In this document: positions 1 to 10,966 of the stretch, piece after piece
Numbering within the stretch: position 1 is the first letter of the stretch
Layout of the letters: every line of letters starts with the position of its first letter
DNA from: Podospora pseudocomata
Lineage: Eukaryota; Ascomycota; Sordariomycetes; Sordariales; Podosporaceae
Reading direction: 5' to 3'
NCBI RefSeq assembly: GCF_035222375.1
Contig: NC_085887.1
Span: 1,587,501-1,651,500 of the forward strand
Length of the DNA: 64,000 nucleotides
Notes under the pieces: generated by a model
Told to the model about the DNA's origin: nothing
Seen by the model: the letters and a program-made list of their open reading frames with translations, nothing else
Database searches by the model: none
Translations under genes and position numbers: made by a program

Positions 1-190
1 AAGGCATTCGACAGACTTTTAAATATAGTGTGGACCTCAACAGATAGTTAATAGGCCTTAAAACACTATAACAGGCCTTTAATGATAGGTAAGAGATCTC
101 AAAAGATAAGTAGTAGGCCTCGAATGATAGTCAACAGGACTCGAATGATAGTCAATAAGCCTCGAAAGATAGTCAATAGGCCTCAAAGCT
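1..190. repeat. imperfect short tandem repeat
   Basis: About eight diverged copies of a roughly 22-bp unit containing GATAGTCAATAGGCCTC are arranged head to tail, with single-base changes and small indels between copies. Copies between about 115 and 185 are the most alike. The array may continue left of the window. No reading frame or RNA fold is suggested; it looks like a noncoding minisatellite. Confidence 0.6.
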
Positions 191-731
191 CCTTTGATAC
201 GCTCGTCCTTATTTTAGAAGACGTAAGTTGATAGTTGTCATGCGTATTGCTTAAGTTACTGTCATATTCTCTAGCATTGGCCAAGATCTGCATGTTTAAA
301 CCGAGACCAGCTTGTATCATCTCACACAAGTTCAAGACACATCCACATCACCTCACTACAAATCATAGAATGTTTGCAAACTGATTGGGAAAGCGTCTTC
401 GATTCTACCGGGCGGCGCCCTCACTACCTGCGAGGGCCAGTTTCTCAGCTCACGTTCACCGCGGCGAACAGAAAGAACAAATGCAGGATAGAGCGAGAGA
501 AAGGAGACGTCATTTTTCATGCAAGACGAACGCCCATGCCGCAAAATTGTCCAGATAGAATCAATAAAGAACGCTACCGAGAACCCGTGACAATGACCAG
601 CCCAAGAAATATCACAGTAGATATGAGATATCTCGCCGTCCAAGCGGACAGCTGACAGCAAAAATCGCCGTTTCCTGGCCGAAGGCCGGATTCCCCCTTC
701 CCACCAATCACATCCCCAGTCATAGAGACGT
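191..731. other. intergenic, no gene seen
   Basis: This stretch lies downstream of eIF-5A and should hold its 3' UTR. Short open frames exist on both strands at about 356-772, but they have no recognisable domain and no splice support. I see nothing else in it. Confidence 0.5.
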
Positions 732-1572
732 TTATTTGGTGCCCTCCTTGGCATCGATAGCAGCCTCCTCACCCATGGCAGTCTGAACGGTGACGACTAG
801 AGACAGGGTTAGTACCTGATTTGTTTGGCTCCAATAACCCAAGGCAAAACTTACGGGTTTCCTTCTCCTCCTCCTTGAAGAGCTTGTTGATCTTCTCGCC
901 GACCTCGCCGTCAGGGAGCTTAACGTCATCCTTGAGGTCACCGTCGGCGGTCATGAGAGAGAGGAAACCGTCATCGGAGATATCGATCTAAATATCGCAG
1001 TCAGTGGCTGGTCTTGCTTTCCATGCACGACAGCGCGGCAAAACTCACGAGGGTGTACTCCTGACGCCTGACGACGGGGACGTCCATGTTGTGGGTGGAG
1101 GGGGAGAGATCTTCGAGCTTCTTGCCAGTGAAGATATCAAGGGCGACCAAGTGGACCTTGGCGTGACCGTGCTTGCCGGTCTTGGAGGTGGACATGTCGA
1201 CGATCTTGCAGGGGCGGTTCTTGATCACGACGAAGCCGTTCTTGCGCAGAGCAGAGCACTGCATGGGGTAGGTGGTGGAGGCACCGGCATCACCGCCAGC
1301 CTCCATCTCGAAGTCGGCATCCTGGTGCTAGAGGGTACAAAAAAAGCATGTTAGCGCTATCACTATGTCTTGAGAGGCAAATCCAAGTAAGATGTAGGGT
1401 TCGTCAAAAGTGTGCGTGCGCATCGCGGGGTCGTCGTCGATGGTGTTGCGCAAAAGTGATAGATGGCCAGATGCGGGGTGGACTTTTTTTGCCGCCCAAT
1501 GGCGCACACTTTCGACAATAGAGAGGCAGGGCACGAGAGCAGGACAGAGATATCACTACGTACTTCGGCCAT
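732..1572 (-). CDS. translation initiation factor eIF-5A (hypusine-containing)
   Basis: Four exons: 1572-1564, 1327-1049, 987-855 and 796-732. All junctions are GT-AG and the frame is continuous, giving 161 aa, normal for the family. The protein begins M-A-E and runs into the KOW-like N-terminal domain. It carries the invariant hypusination loop [12 protein letters not shown], in which the Lys between Gly and His is the one modified by deoxyhypusine synthase and hydroxylase. The motif STHNMDVP follows, then an OB-fold C-terminal domain. eIF-5A acts in the cytosol, where it helps ribosomes form difficult peptide bonds, notably in polyproline stretches, and aids termination. The 9-nt first exon is unusual but was chosen because it gives the conserved MAE start. 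The gene is divergent from VPS52, about 960 bp apart. Confidence 0.93.
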
Positions 1573-2531
1573 TTTGATGAATCTGCGAAAAGATACTGGT
1601 TGTCTGGAGATAAGTCGTCCGACCAAGAAGAATGTCGAGATGGAGCCGTGGAGGGAGAAGGGTGAGGAGGAATGGGGACGGTAAGAGGAAGAAATTGAGC
1701 CCAGGTTTTGAGTGCAGAGCCGGAACGAGAGAAAAAGGCAGTTTCCCCGCCAAGTGGTGACCCCTCCTCTGTCTCGAACCTTGCACCTGTGCACCTGCCA
1801 CTGGCCACCAAGCCACTGAAATTCGAATTTGAAGTGGTGGGCTTGCCCACCCGTTGCCTCACAAGGTCTAGCGCCGCTTCCAGACGTCCAAAGGTTTTTA
1901 AACCCCACATCGCACAGCCTTTTATTTCACCCTCTTGTCATTGGAGATGTCAAACAGACAACAAATATGCCCCCCTTCTTTGTGTCTGTGGCCAAGTTCA
2001 AGGTACCTTTGTGTGAGAGGTACCAAGCAAGGGGCAGCAAACTTTGATAGCTATGGCCTACCTACCAATTGCCTTGCCGAATTCAAGACATCCATCTTTC
2101 TCTCTCTCTCTCTCTCTCTCTCGCTCTCTCTCTCTCTCTGTGTGTGTCTCTCTCTCCTGTCTCACAAACACTCTGCTGCCCCGCCTTGAATCGTGGTGCC
2201 TTGGGGCTAAACCTATTCCAGGGTAGCATCATTCGGGCTGGAACAGGCCCACTTGTGTCTTCGGAAGCCTTTTCTGATCCAGCCAATCAACGCCGACCGG
2301 CCTCGGACTGTGCTGCCAGCCTTGCCCAAGGCGCTCATGTCAGCGCACGCACATGTCAGCCAAACGGCCACCACCAGCTGTGCACAGGTGTCCATCTGCC
2401 AGAGCTCACCCAGCTCCGGCCAGCAGGGTTCACCGCGCAGCATGTCGACAACCGCCAGACGAGACGTCGGCAGCGCTGCTCACGATTATATTGTGTCTTA
2501 TCGCTATTACTGACCCATACCAGCTGTCAAG
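1573..2531. other. divergent intergenic region between eIF-5A and VPS52
   Basis: This stretch holds the promoters and leaders of two divergent genes. It contains the CT/GT microsatellite at 2097-2156 and a CCAAT box near 2284. Overlapping frames on both strands (1363-1910, 2069-2689) change register freely and have no domain signal, so I treat them as noncoding. Confidence 0.5.
2097..2156. repeat. (TC)n/(TG)n microsatellite
   Basis: A dinucleotide run of about 20 TC units switches to a few TG units and back to TC. It lies about 380 bp upstream of the VPS52 start. CT-rich tracts are common near fungal transcription starts. Confidence 0.8.
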
Positions 2532-4711
2532 ATGTGGCTGGACAGGTTTGCAGCCCAGCAACAACCAGGCAGAAACAACTCACCACCTCCATCGAACCGA
2601 TCATCACCACTGCCCCGTCGCACCTCCAGGTCGGGTGGCATCAGCCCCTATACAACCTCCCAACAACAACGGCCAGGGATATCACCTAGAGGGTCTTCCC
2701 TGTCGCTTGTATCCAACGATTCCTCCTCCTCCCTACTTGCCTCTTCACGGCGCGCCAATGGCTCCGCCCTGAGGCAGTCGACGACGGTGGACGATGCTCC
2801 CGATCCTGAGGAGGTGCTCGCCCGGATACTGGGCCCGTTGTCTGTCGATGTATCGCCAGCGCAGCACAGCAGCTCGACTGGGATAACGGAGGAAGATTTG
2901 GAGTTGGAGTTTGACTTTGGTGGTCTGAGTTTGCGTGAGCTTGCTGAAAGTGACGATGCCGACCAACTAGAAACGGTGGACACGTACAGACCACAGACGG
3001 TAGAAGACTGTAGGTCATCGTCCCCAGCCTGCTGCAAGGCATTGCGTTTCCATTCTTGTACTTATGATAGTTTCGCGTTAGTTGAACGAGATAAAGCCAA
3101 ATTCGAAGAGCTTCACCGGTCCATTCGAGCGTGTGATGACATCCTGAATTCCGTCGAGACGAACCTGACCAGTTTCCGCAACGACCTCGCTGCTGTGTCT
3201 GCCGATATTGAGAGCCTCCAAGCCAGATCGACCGCCCTGAATGTCAGATTAGAAAACAGAAAGGCTGTTGAAAAGGCCTTGGGGCCGATAGTGGAGGAGC
3301 TCAGTGTGTCGCCCATGGTGGTTTCCAAGATTGCAGAGGGACACATCGACGAAGCATGGATCAAAACTCTGGCCGAGGTGGACAAGAGAGCTATGGCTCA
3401 CAAGAAGAACTCGCAGCAACAAACGCAAAATAAAGCGCTGGCTGATACTGGGCCGTTGTTGGAGAAGTTGGTTCTCAAGGTACTTGCCGCTTTTTACCCC
3501 TATTTAGCTCCACCCACTGACCATGGTGACCGCAGGCCATTGAAAGAATTCGAGACTTTCTCGTGGCCCAGATCAAAGCCTTGCGATCCCCCAACATCAA
3601 CGCCCAAATCATCCAACAACAAAATTTCATCAAGTTCAAGGACCTGTTTGGCTTCCTCAACCGTCACCAGCCAGTCCTAGCAGGGGAAATATGCCAAGCC
3701 TACCTCAACACCATGAGGTGGTATTACCTCAACCAGTTCACCCGCTACGAAAAGGCGCTTCTAAGACTCAAGTTGCATGTCCTGGACAAAAACGACGTCC
3801 TAGGCCACGACGACAGCCCCACCACCCGCCGAACCACTCTTCTATCCTCCTCCAAACTCGCCCCCGGCGCCCCTCCGCACGATGCTTTCAACCTCGGCCG
3901 GAGGATTGATGTCCTCAAAAATAACAACAACCTGGCCATCTCTTCTTACCTCGCCGAGGAGGACACCTCGACTCACTACCTGGAGACGGTGTTCAGAAAC
4001 TTCAACCTGGCGCTGATAGACAACGCCACGGCGGAATATACCTTTTTGGCAGGGTTCTTCTCCCCAGCCCTATCGTACGGCACGATAAGCAGGCACTTTA
4101 CTCAGATATTCGAGCCCACCTTCTCCCTCGGGCAGCAGCTCACCCGACAGCTCGTGTCTGAAACATACGATGGGCTGGGTGTCCTGTTGTGTCTCCGGCT
4201 CAACCAAAAATACGCGTTTGAACTCCAGCGTCGCCGGATCCCGTCGGTGGACTCTTATATTAATGGCACGGGCATGGAGCTCTGGCCGAGGCTGCAGTCC
4301 ATCATGGACGCGCATCGGGAGTCGGTCAAGACTTTCACTAACGGTTTGGGCACGAAGCAGCCGACGGCTGCGGTGGCCAAGGCGGCGAGCGCGGCGCCGC
4401 ATGTGGTGACGCAGAGGTTTGGGCAGCTGTTGCATGGGATACTGGCTTTGAGCACGGAGGCTGGGGATGACGAGCCGGTGGTGGCGAGCTTGAGGAGGTT
4501 GGGGGGGGAGGTGGAGAGGTTTTTGGAGGGGTGGAGCAGGACTCGGTTTGGGGAGGTGGAGGGACGGAAGGGGAGGAGGTTTTTGTATAATAATTGGAGC
4601 TTGGTGTTGACTATTCTTGGGGATGTGGCGCTGGAGGGGGAGGGGAAGATGGGAAGGGAGTTTGTGGGGTGGGTGGAGGGGTTGAAGGGGAAGTACCAGG
4701 AGGATGGTTGA
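2532..4711 (+). CDS. VPS52: GARP complex subunit Vps52
   Basis: Two exons, 2532-3479 and 3536-4711, joined by a 56-nt GT-AG intron in phase 0, give 707 aa. The first 200 residues are Ser/Pro-rich and disordered. A coiled-coil core follows at about residues 185-310, with the family-typical stretch VEELSVSP...IAEGHIDEAW. After the junction comes the Vps52/Sac2 body, with a motif of the type YLNTMRWYYLNQFTRYEKAL and later a DNATAEYTF segment. Vps52 is a subunit of the GARP tether (Vps51-Vps54), which captures endosome-derived vesicles at the trans-Golgi. The start is the first ATG before the Ser-rich N-terminus; the disordered start is the least certain part. Confidence 0.9.
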
Positions 4712-6544
4712 GGGGTGTGAAGTTGGTTGGTGGAGTGGAATGGTACAAGACCTAGGTAGGTTTGTTATAGTCAAAAGAATGGGATGTGAATGATATTGGT
4801 TCAGCAGAGCTATTGAATTGTATTATGACTTCTTTGGAACAGAGCTGGATTTGTCTTTGGTGGCCCGATTGCGTGCTGAGTCTTGCCGCGGTTGCAACCC
4901 GGTCCCGGGTATTTCTGGAAGTTGTGGAGGACTGGAGAAGGCATTGCCCCCTGAGCGGACGCGGGATTCCCGTCCCAGGGGATACCACCAAGCATTTTGG
5001 TGGCTGTTCTCGGCAGATTCTTGGTGAGCTTGTTTTCTCGTCCGTTGGTTTATTTTTGTCCATTTTGCCTGGGCAGCATGTGCCGAAATCCGAACAGATT
5101 GATTGCTTTCTTTCAACACCTGTTGCTGATGAGATGCGGAGGTTCTCACTTTCTTGAACAGGATAGCACTTATGTTGTTGTTATCTTGATGAACTTGTTC
5201 ATATACGTTCAACATTTTTTCTGGTGTAGGATAATCTACCTTATGTCTGCTTTCACAAAATCAGATGTTTTGGTTTATTTTCAGTGTTCACCTTGGAATT
5301 CAGAAGCCGATGCTGTGCAACTGCAGCTGAGAAAGAATCGACAGGTCAATGACACCTTCCTCATGAACACCAAGGCCCACTCCGGCACTGATAGTCCAGC
5401 AAACCGTCCCATGAGTAGGTCGTTCTTTCCCAAGTTCAATCATCACATGTCTTAGTCACCTCAACAGATCATGATAAGCATAGCCTGGAAGTCTAATCTG
5501 GCGGAATTTCCTGTTTAGATGCCATGAAAATGCGTCCGTCACCTCTCATCCCTTCAATCCGGTCCAGCATCATCTGGTGCTGGATATCGGCATCACAACA
5601 GCTACCCAAGTTTTGGTCATCTTGGATGTTGGACCGGCATATCTTACAGTCTTGCGCAAGAGTATATCCATCCGCTGTCTAAACTCATCTCATCTTCTTT
5701 CATCTGCCCACCATCCCGTCTTTAAGCCGTTCACCTCGCTTCTTCACCAACCTGAGCTCACTCAGCTGGCCATCTGAACTTCTGCAAAAACCTTGTGCTA
5801 GCCTAGGTAGCTGGTAGCAATTGCAACACATCACATTCCAGGGCTGATCAGATCTGGTGAGATATATCTCCGTCGAACGCGTGGGCACACCTGTGAGCCA
5901 TTTCGTTTGGCCGGCTAAAGCTAACTCATTTGTAGATATTGGACTCTCCCGTCCTGCTCCCACCACCTTGCAGACGTACGTAACCACCATCTTCGCCGTT
6001 CTGGTCAAGACAAGCGACCTGGATGGGCCTGTGCCTGGCTCCCGTGGGCCTGGGTCCAGCAGCTGTTGGGCTTTTTGTCGATCTTAGTGAAGTGCCGTAC
6101 TCTTCCCCGGTTGCACTGTTGTCCGGCAAGGAACTTTTCCAGTCATCATTGTAACCACGAAGGGGTGGTGGGCACCGGGACCGAGAAGCCGTGCGGTGAC
6201 CCGGAGCAAGGCGTTTGCTTGTTTTTCTGGTCTGTCTTGTCCTGAGATAAGACACGGGCAGGCCCGCTTTCCTTCTTATACGAAGGCTGGGCATCTGATG
6301 TCTCCCATCGTCGAGCGTTTGCCTGCACGTACCCGTTCGGTTGTGCAACTTTCCGTCGACCGCCTCTTTATTGTCCGCTGGTGGACACGGGTGGCTGTTG
6401 CTATTGCGTTTGGCTGTATCTGGCACCTCAACTCGAGCTGTCATTCTGGAAAACCTCCGACTACTGCTACAGCCTCCTCGAAATTATTGTTGGCGAAGGC
6501 ATTGCGGTATACTTGAGCCTCATCTCCCCCATATACTCGCCAAC
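4712..6544. other. 1.8-kb intergenic region upstream of GT2
   Basis: I see no gene here. The stretch should contain the VPS52 3' UTR and a long promoter or leader of the glycosyltransferase. Open frames at 5926-6444 (-) and 6196-6664 (+) lack any domain, and the latter overlaps the real first exon of the next gene. Confidence 0.5.
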
Positions 6545-9131
6545 ATGGCGGCCGGTATCACAGAATCATGGCCGATCAATGAGGTAGGTGCCACGACTCA
6601 AATCTTTGCTGGACCTCCAACTTACATGTCAAACAGATCGTTTATACTGCCATCGTGGGCCTGATTATGGTGGCAGCTTTTCTCGAATGGTTTCTCTGGA
6701 TCGCTGCCTTCATGTACTGTCTGTGGAAGGTCTTTGTAAAGGCAGAACACTGGACGGTAAGATTCCTGGCTGTACTGATTGGCACCGCCTTTCTTCTTCT
6801 CAGGTAACACATCTCCTGTCTTTTCCAGATATGCTTTTGCTGAATGTTCAAAGATTCATCTTCCTCCCCATCATGGTGGTCACGCTACCGTTACCAAGCG
6901 CGGTTGCTAGAATCTGGCCCACGGCAATGGTCAGCTTTCTCCAATGGTTCGCCTTTTACAGTTTTGCTGGTCTCTTGACTCTTCCCTGGCTTTTCTGCGT
7001 CTACCAGATTGTCACACATCAACTTGGAAGAAAGAAGCGCATTAAACAAGTGCTTGACGAAGTGTCGGCTCCCAAGGTCGTTATTGTCATGCCTTGCTAT
7101 AAGGAGGAACCCGACGTCCTCGTCACCGCCGTCAACTCGGTCGTCGACTGCGATTACCCACCGTCCTGCATCCACGTCTTCCTGTCCTTTGACGGGGACC
7201 AGGAGGACGAGCTATATCTCAACACCATCGAGAAACTCGGGGTGCCCTTGACACTCGAGTCATATCCTAACAGCATAGATGTCGCGTACAGGGCCGCTCG
7301 CATCACAGTATCTCGATTTCCTCATGGTGGAAAGCGCCATTGCCAAAAGATGACCTTCAAGCTCATTGACAAGGTCTACCACGAGTACCTGAAGAGAAAC
7401 GACAACCTCTTCATCCTCTTCATCGACTCCGACTGCATATTGGATAGAGTCTGCCTGCAGAACTTTGTCTACGACATGGAGCTCAGCCCCGGAAACAGCA
7501 GAGACATGTTGGCCATGACGGGTGTCATTACCTCGACTACTCGGAAACACAGCCTCATCACGCTTCTTCAGGACATGGAATACATACACGGCCAGTTGTT
7601 TGAGCGTACGGTGGAGTCGGGCTGCGGAGCAGTATCCTGTCTCCCCGGTGCCCTTACCATGTTGCGATTTTCAGCGTTTCGTCGAATGGCCAAGTACTAC
7701 TTTGCTGACAAGGCCGAGCAGTGTGAAGACCTGTTTGACTTTGCAAAAAGTCATCTGGGAGAGGACCGATGGCTGACCCATCTGTTCATGATTGGTGCTA
7801 AGAAGCGGTATCAAATTCAGATGTGCACCTCGGCGTTTTGCAAAACGGAAGCTGTCCAGACGATGCGGTCTCTTATCAAGCAACGGCGTCGATGGTTCCT
7901 CGGCTTCATCACCAACGAAGTCTGCATGCTGACGGACTGGAGGCTGTGGAAGAAGTACCCGATTCTTTGCTTGGTTCGGTTCATGCAGAACACGATACGG
8001 ACGACGGCTTTGCTTTTCTTCATCATGGTCCTGGCGCTGATGACGACGAGCAAGAGAATTAACGACCTTCCTGTGGGCTTCATTGCCATCTCGCTCGGTC
8101 TCAACTGGCTGATGATGGTCTATTTTGGGGCCAAGCTCAGGAGGTTCAAGATCTGGCTTTACCCGCTGATGTTTGTGTTGAATCCGTTTTTCAACTGGTA
8201 CTATATGGTTTACGGCATCTTCACCGCTGGTCAGAGGACCTGGGGAGGGCCACGGGCAGACGCTGCGGCAGCCGACTCGACCACAACAGCTCAGGAGGCA
8301 ATCGAGCAGGCCGAAAAGGCCGGTGATGATCTAAACATTGTTCCCGAGTCTTTTATTCCGGCGGCACAGGAAAGGAAGGGTGTTGAAAAGGTGAACGCCA
8401 GTGCTATCAGGAGATCCAAAAGCGTTTTACAGCCGCCCAACCAAGTTATTGGCAAATTCGCGGCGCCTGAACGGACGCCAAGTGGATGGTATCAGCATCC
8501 AGATGAGTCCATGGCAAGTGTTGGTGTATTTGCTGGGTCGTCATCTCGCCTCGAACGAAAGGCGGATGTGCCAGAGCGGGACTCGATCGACAGCTCATCT
8601 TCGGCGCACACTGGAAGCTATTCGGTCTATATGCCACGCAGAGTGGAAAGCATCATGGGCGAAGAGGACCGGCGCAAATATGACCTAGCACATGCCAGCC
8701 AGGTCAACCAGTTTGCAAGCGCTTCGAGGATATTTCAGGGTCCACCAACAGGTCAAGTGTACGAGTATCCGGAATCCGAACTCCAGAGGGCAGGATTTAG
8801 AGACCCCGGGGTACCCAACTCGAACCGGCCCGGGACGCACAGGAGGCTCGGCAGCAACGGCAGCGCAGGCTCCCAGAGCGTGGGAAGCTCACTCCAAGAC
8901 CCTCACGGTCCAGAATCATCAGTGGAATCATTCCAGACATCTCGTCAGTCGCCAGTGCCACGGCCAGTCTCAGCTGCAGGACGATCTGGTAGGACACCGC
9001 TTGGTCGAGCTAGCTGGATGCATACATCATCCACAGAACAAGTCGAAACGCAAATCGATGAATCTCAGAGCCGTCTCGGGGCAGCATTACAACCTCGCCA
9101 GGGACCACCAAGAGGTGACCACCGCCGATAG
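6545..9131 (+). CDS. type 2 glycosyltransferase, fungal GT2 (hyaluronan/chitin synthase-like)
   Basis: Three exons, 6545-6583, 6637-6803 and 6854-9131, give about 827 aa. The N-terminus has hydrophobic segments, continued as LPIMVVTLPLP. The GT2 catalytic domain follows with the expected acidic signatures: FDGD, IDSD (metal/UDP-sugar site), LGED and the Q-R-R-R-W acceptor motif. Several C-terminal membrane segments and a long disordered Ser/Pro/Gln tail complete it. This family is established in filamentous plant pathogens as a plasma-membrane glycosyltransferase needed for normal hyphal growth on solid surfaces; its exact sugar product is not settled. The 50-nt second intron was chosen because it restores an LLLR-FIFLPIMVV junction. 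An alternative 47-nt intron (6757-6803) with exon 3 starting at 6804 is also open. Confidence 0.9.
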
Positions 9132-10966
9132 TTGAGGCGGACAGGCGAACTCGGGGACACAGGCTCTGATGCAGACACGCATCGACTGCTCATACGACCG
9201 AAACGGCTGTGTCCAACTTCATCAGGGGGTAGGCATCGAATGGTGGCTATCACGGCGCGAACTGCCATGCCTGCACGGGCAACAAACGTTTTTGTTCGCA
9301 ATGGTCAGGGCAGAGACGGAAATGGGCTATAAAAAACACTCAGTCTTGATAAAAAGGGGTGATATTACGGGGTGAGAGAGATGATGTTTTTGGAACTCTA
9401 CCGTTAGTGATTTTGGAACGTTTTTCATGGGCTGGAATGCACCACGTGTAACCTGTATTGTATCCAAAGATAATGTTGTACCTAGTTTTCCTTTGCTTCT
9501 TGGCGTTGTTATATTAAAGACACTGACTCGATTCGGAACATATGCGAAGCGTGGGAGAGGCGAGACCGCATGACACGAATCCACGACGATGGTGTTGCAA
9601 AGCCTGAGGTTTACGTGATGGGTTCAACGCCCGTGGGTCTGTGAGGCTGGGCATGACAAACAGTAAGTCTGACGGCCGGCCCGGCAACCAACCCATCCAG
9701 CAATTACATGCGTCTCCCGGGCCGGGTTATTGGGCAGCTAACATAGGACTTTGTGGGATGGCAAGTCCTTGGTGATGATCAGGAATCTTCTGGATAATTC
9801 TCACCTGGGTGTTGGAGATTTATTGGGCAGCTATGGTGACCTGATGTTTTGTGATGGAAACAGGTTACACAAAGTCTTGGGAGTGGGAGACTGAGAGATT
9901 GTCAAGCATACTATAACACGGTACATGGTGTATATAGAGAGATCAGTCTTGGCCCATCAAGGTGATGCTGTTCATAGCGGGGCAGTTTTTGCCAGAAAAA
10001 TGCGGAGGAAGAGAGGGATGGAAAGAAAACTTGACCGCCAACCCCGAGCCACGGATGCCCCTCGCCCCCCGAGCAGCGCGGTTGCCCCGCCCTTGCGAAA
10101 ATGTCGTTTTCAGGTCCAGGAGGACACAAGAAAAAAAAAAGAGATGGTGGGGTGATGGGTGTACGGTATGGGGTGGAATGAGTGATAGGGGGGAAAGCAG
10201 GGCTTATCGCTAATCGGCAGTGAGAAATCTTATCGCGTTGCCCCTCGTTGCTTGGCAATCAGCATGATGCAATGGTGAAGCGCTGTCAGAGAAGAAGTTT
10301 AGATGGCAAGTGCACTGGGTTGTAGAGTTGACAAGATGAATGGATGACTTTGATGATACCTACTGCCTAGACATATCATTTCCTGCATGATAGACACATG
10401 AGAAATGACTTGAAAAAAAAAAGAAAAAGAAAAAAAAAAGAGCATTGGGTGAACAAGAGTCTTCTTGTTCAGGTTTGCTGATGAAGATGCAAAAAGACAA
10501 AAAAAGGCCAATCGAGAATCTTCTCCTGGCTTCTGGGGGGGCCTTGGCTACGGCACAGACCCCCCGGGCGCGGGGCTATTCAAAGAGCAGCGGTGCCCGC
10601 CCCTACCTGATGGAGGGAAATTGTATAGAGGGGAACTTGCTTGCGTGCCACTGTCGGGCAATCCAAACATCAAAGTCTGCATTAAAATCCATTTCCACTG
10701 TGGGAAAAACCTCGTTTTTTAACAGAGTCCAGTTTCCCGCCCATCACCACCAACCAAGCCTGCCTTTCTGAGCAGTCCAACGAAACAACAACCCCACCTT
10801 CTTTTTTCCCCCCTTTCTCACCCACACACAAACCCGCCCCATATCGTCCATTCTCGACTCGACTGGTGAGAACACATCTTCTTCGAAGCAACTTTTGAAC
10901 CATCCCAAAGCTTACCGGTTGCGTCTTGAATCTTTTTGCAGAGCCGAGTCCATATAACTGCCCAAC
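9132..10966. other. intergenic region upstream of Hsp88
   Basis: This stretch contains the GT2 3' UTR, A-rich runs near 10131 and 10410-10440, and the Hsp88 promoter with a heat-shock-element-like site at 10515-10534. I could support no coding region. The frames at 9911-10258 (-) and 10445-10771 (+) have no domain and no splice support. Confidence 0.5.
10515..10534 (+). promoter_or_regulatory. putative heat shock element
   Basis: GAA at 10516, TTC at 10521 and TTC at 10531 sit at the 5-bp spacing expected of HSF-binding units (nGAAn/nTTCn). The unit at 10526 is degenerate. The site lies about 450 bp upstream of the Hsp88 start codon, where an Hsf1 site would be expected. It is a sequence match only. 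Confidence 0.4.

Noticed and set aside
1363-1910. two overlapping minus-strand frames of 181 and 168 codons
   Set aside because: They cover eIF-5A exon 1, its first intron and the upstream promoter, and show no domain; the eIF-5A splice model explains the region.
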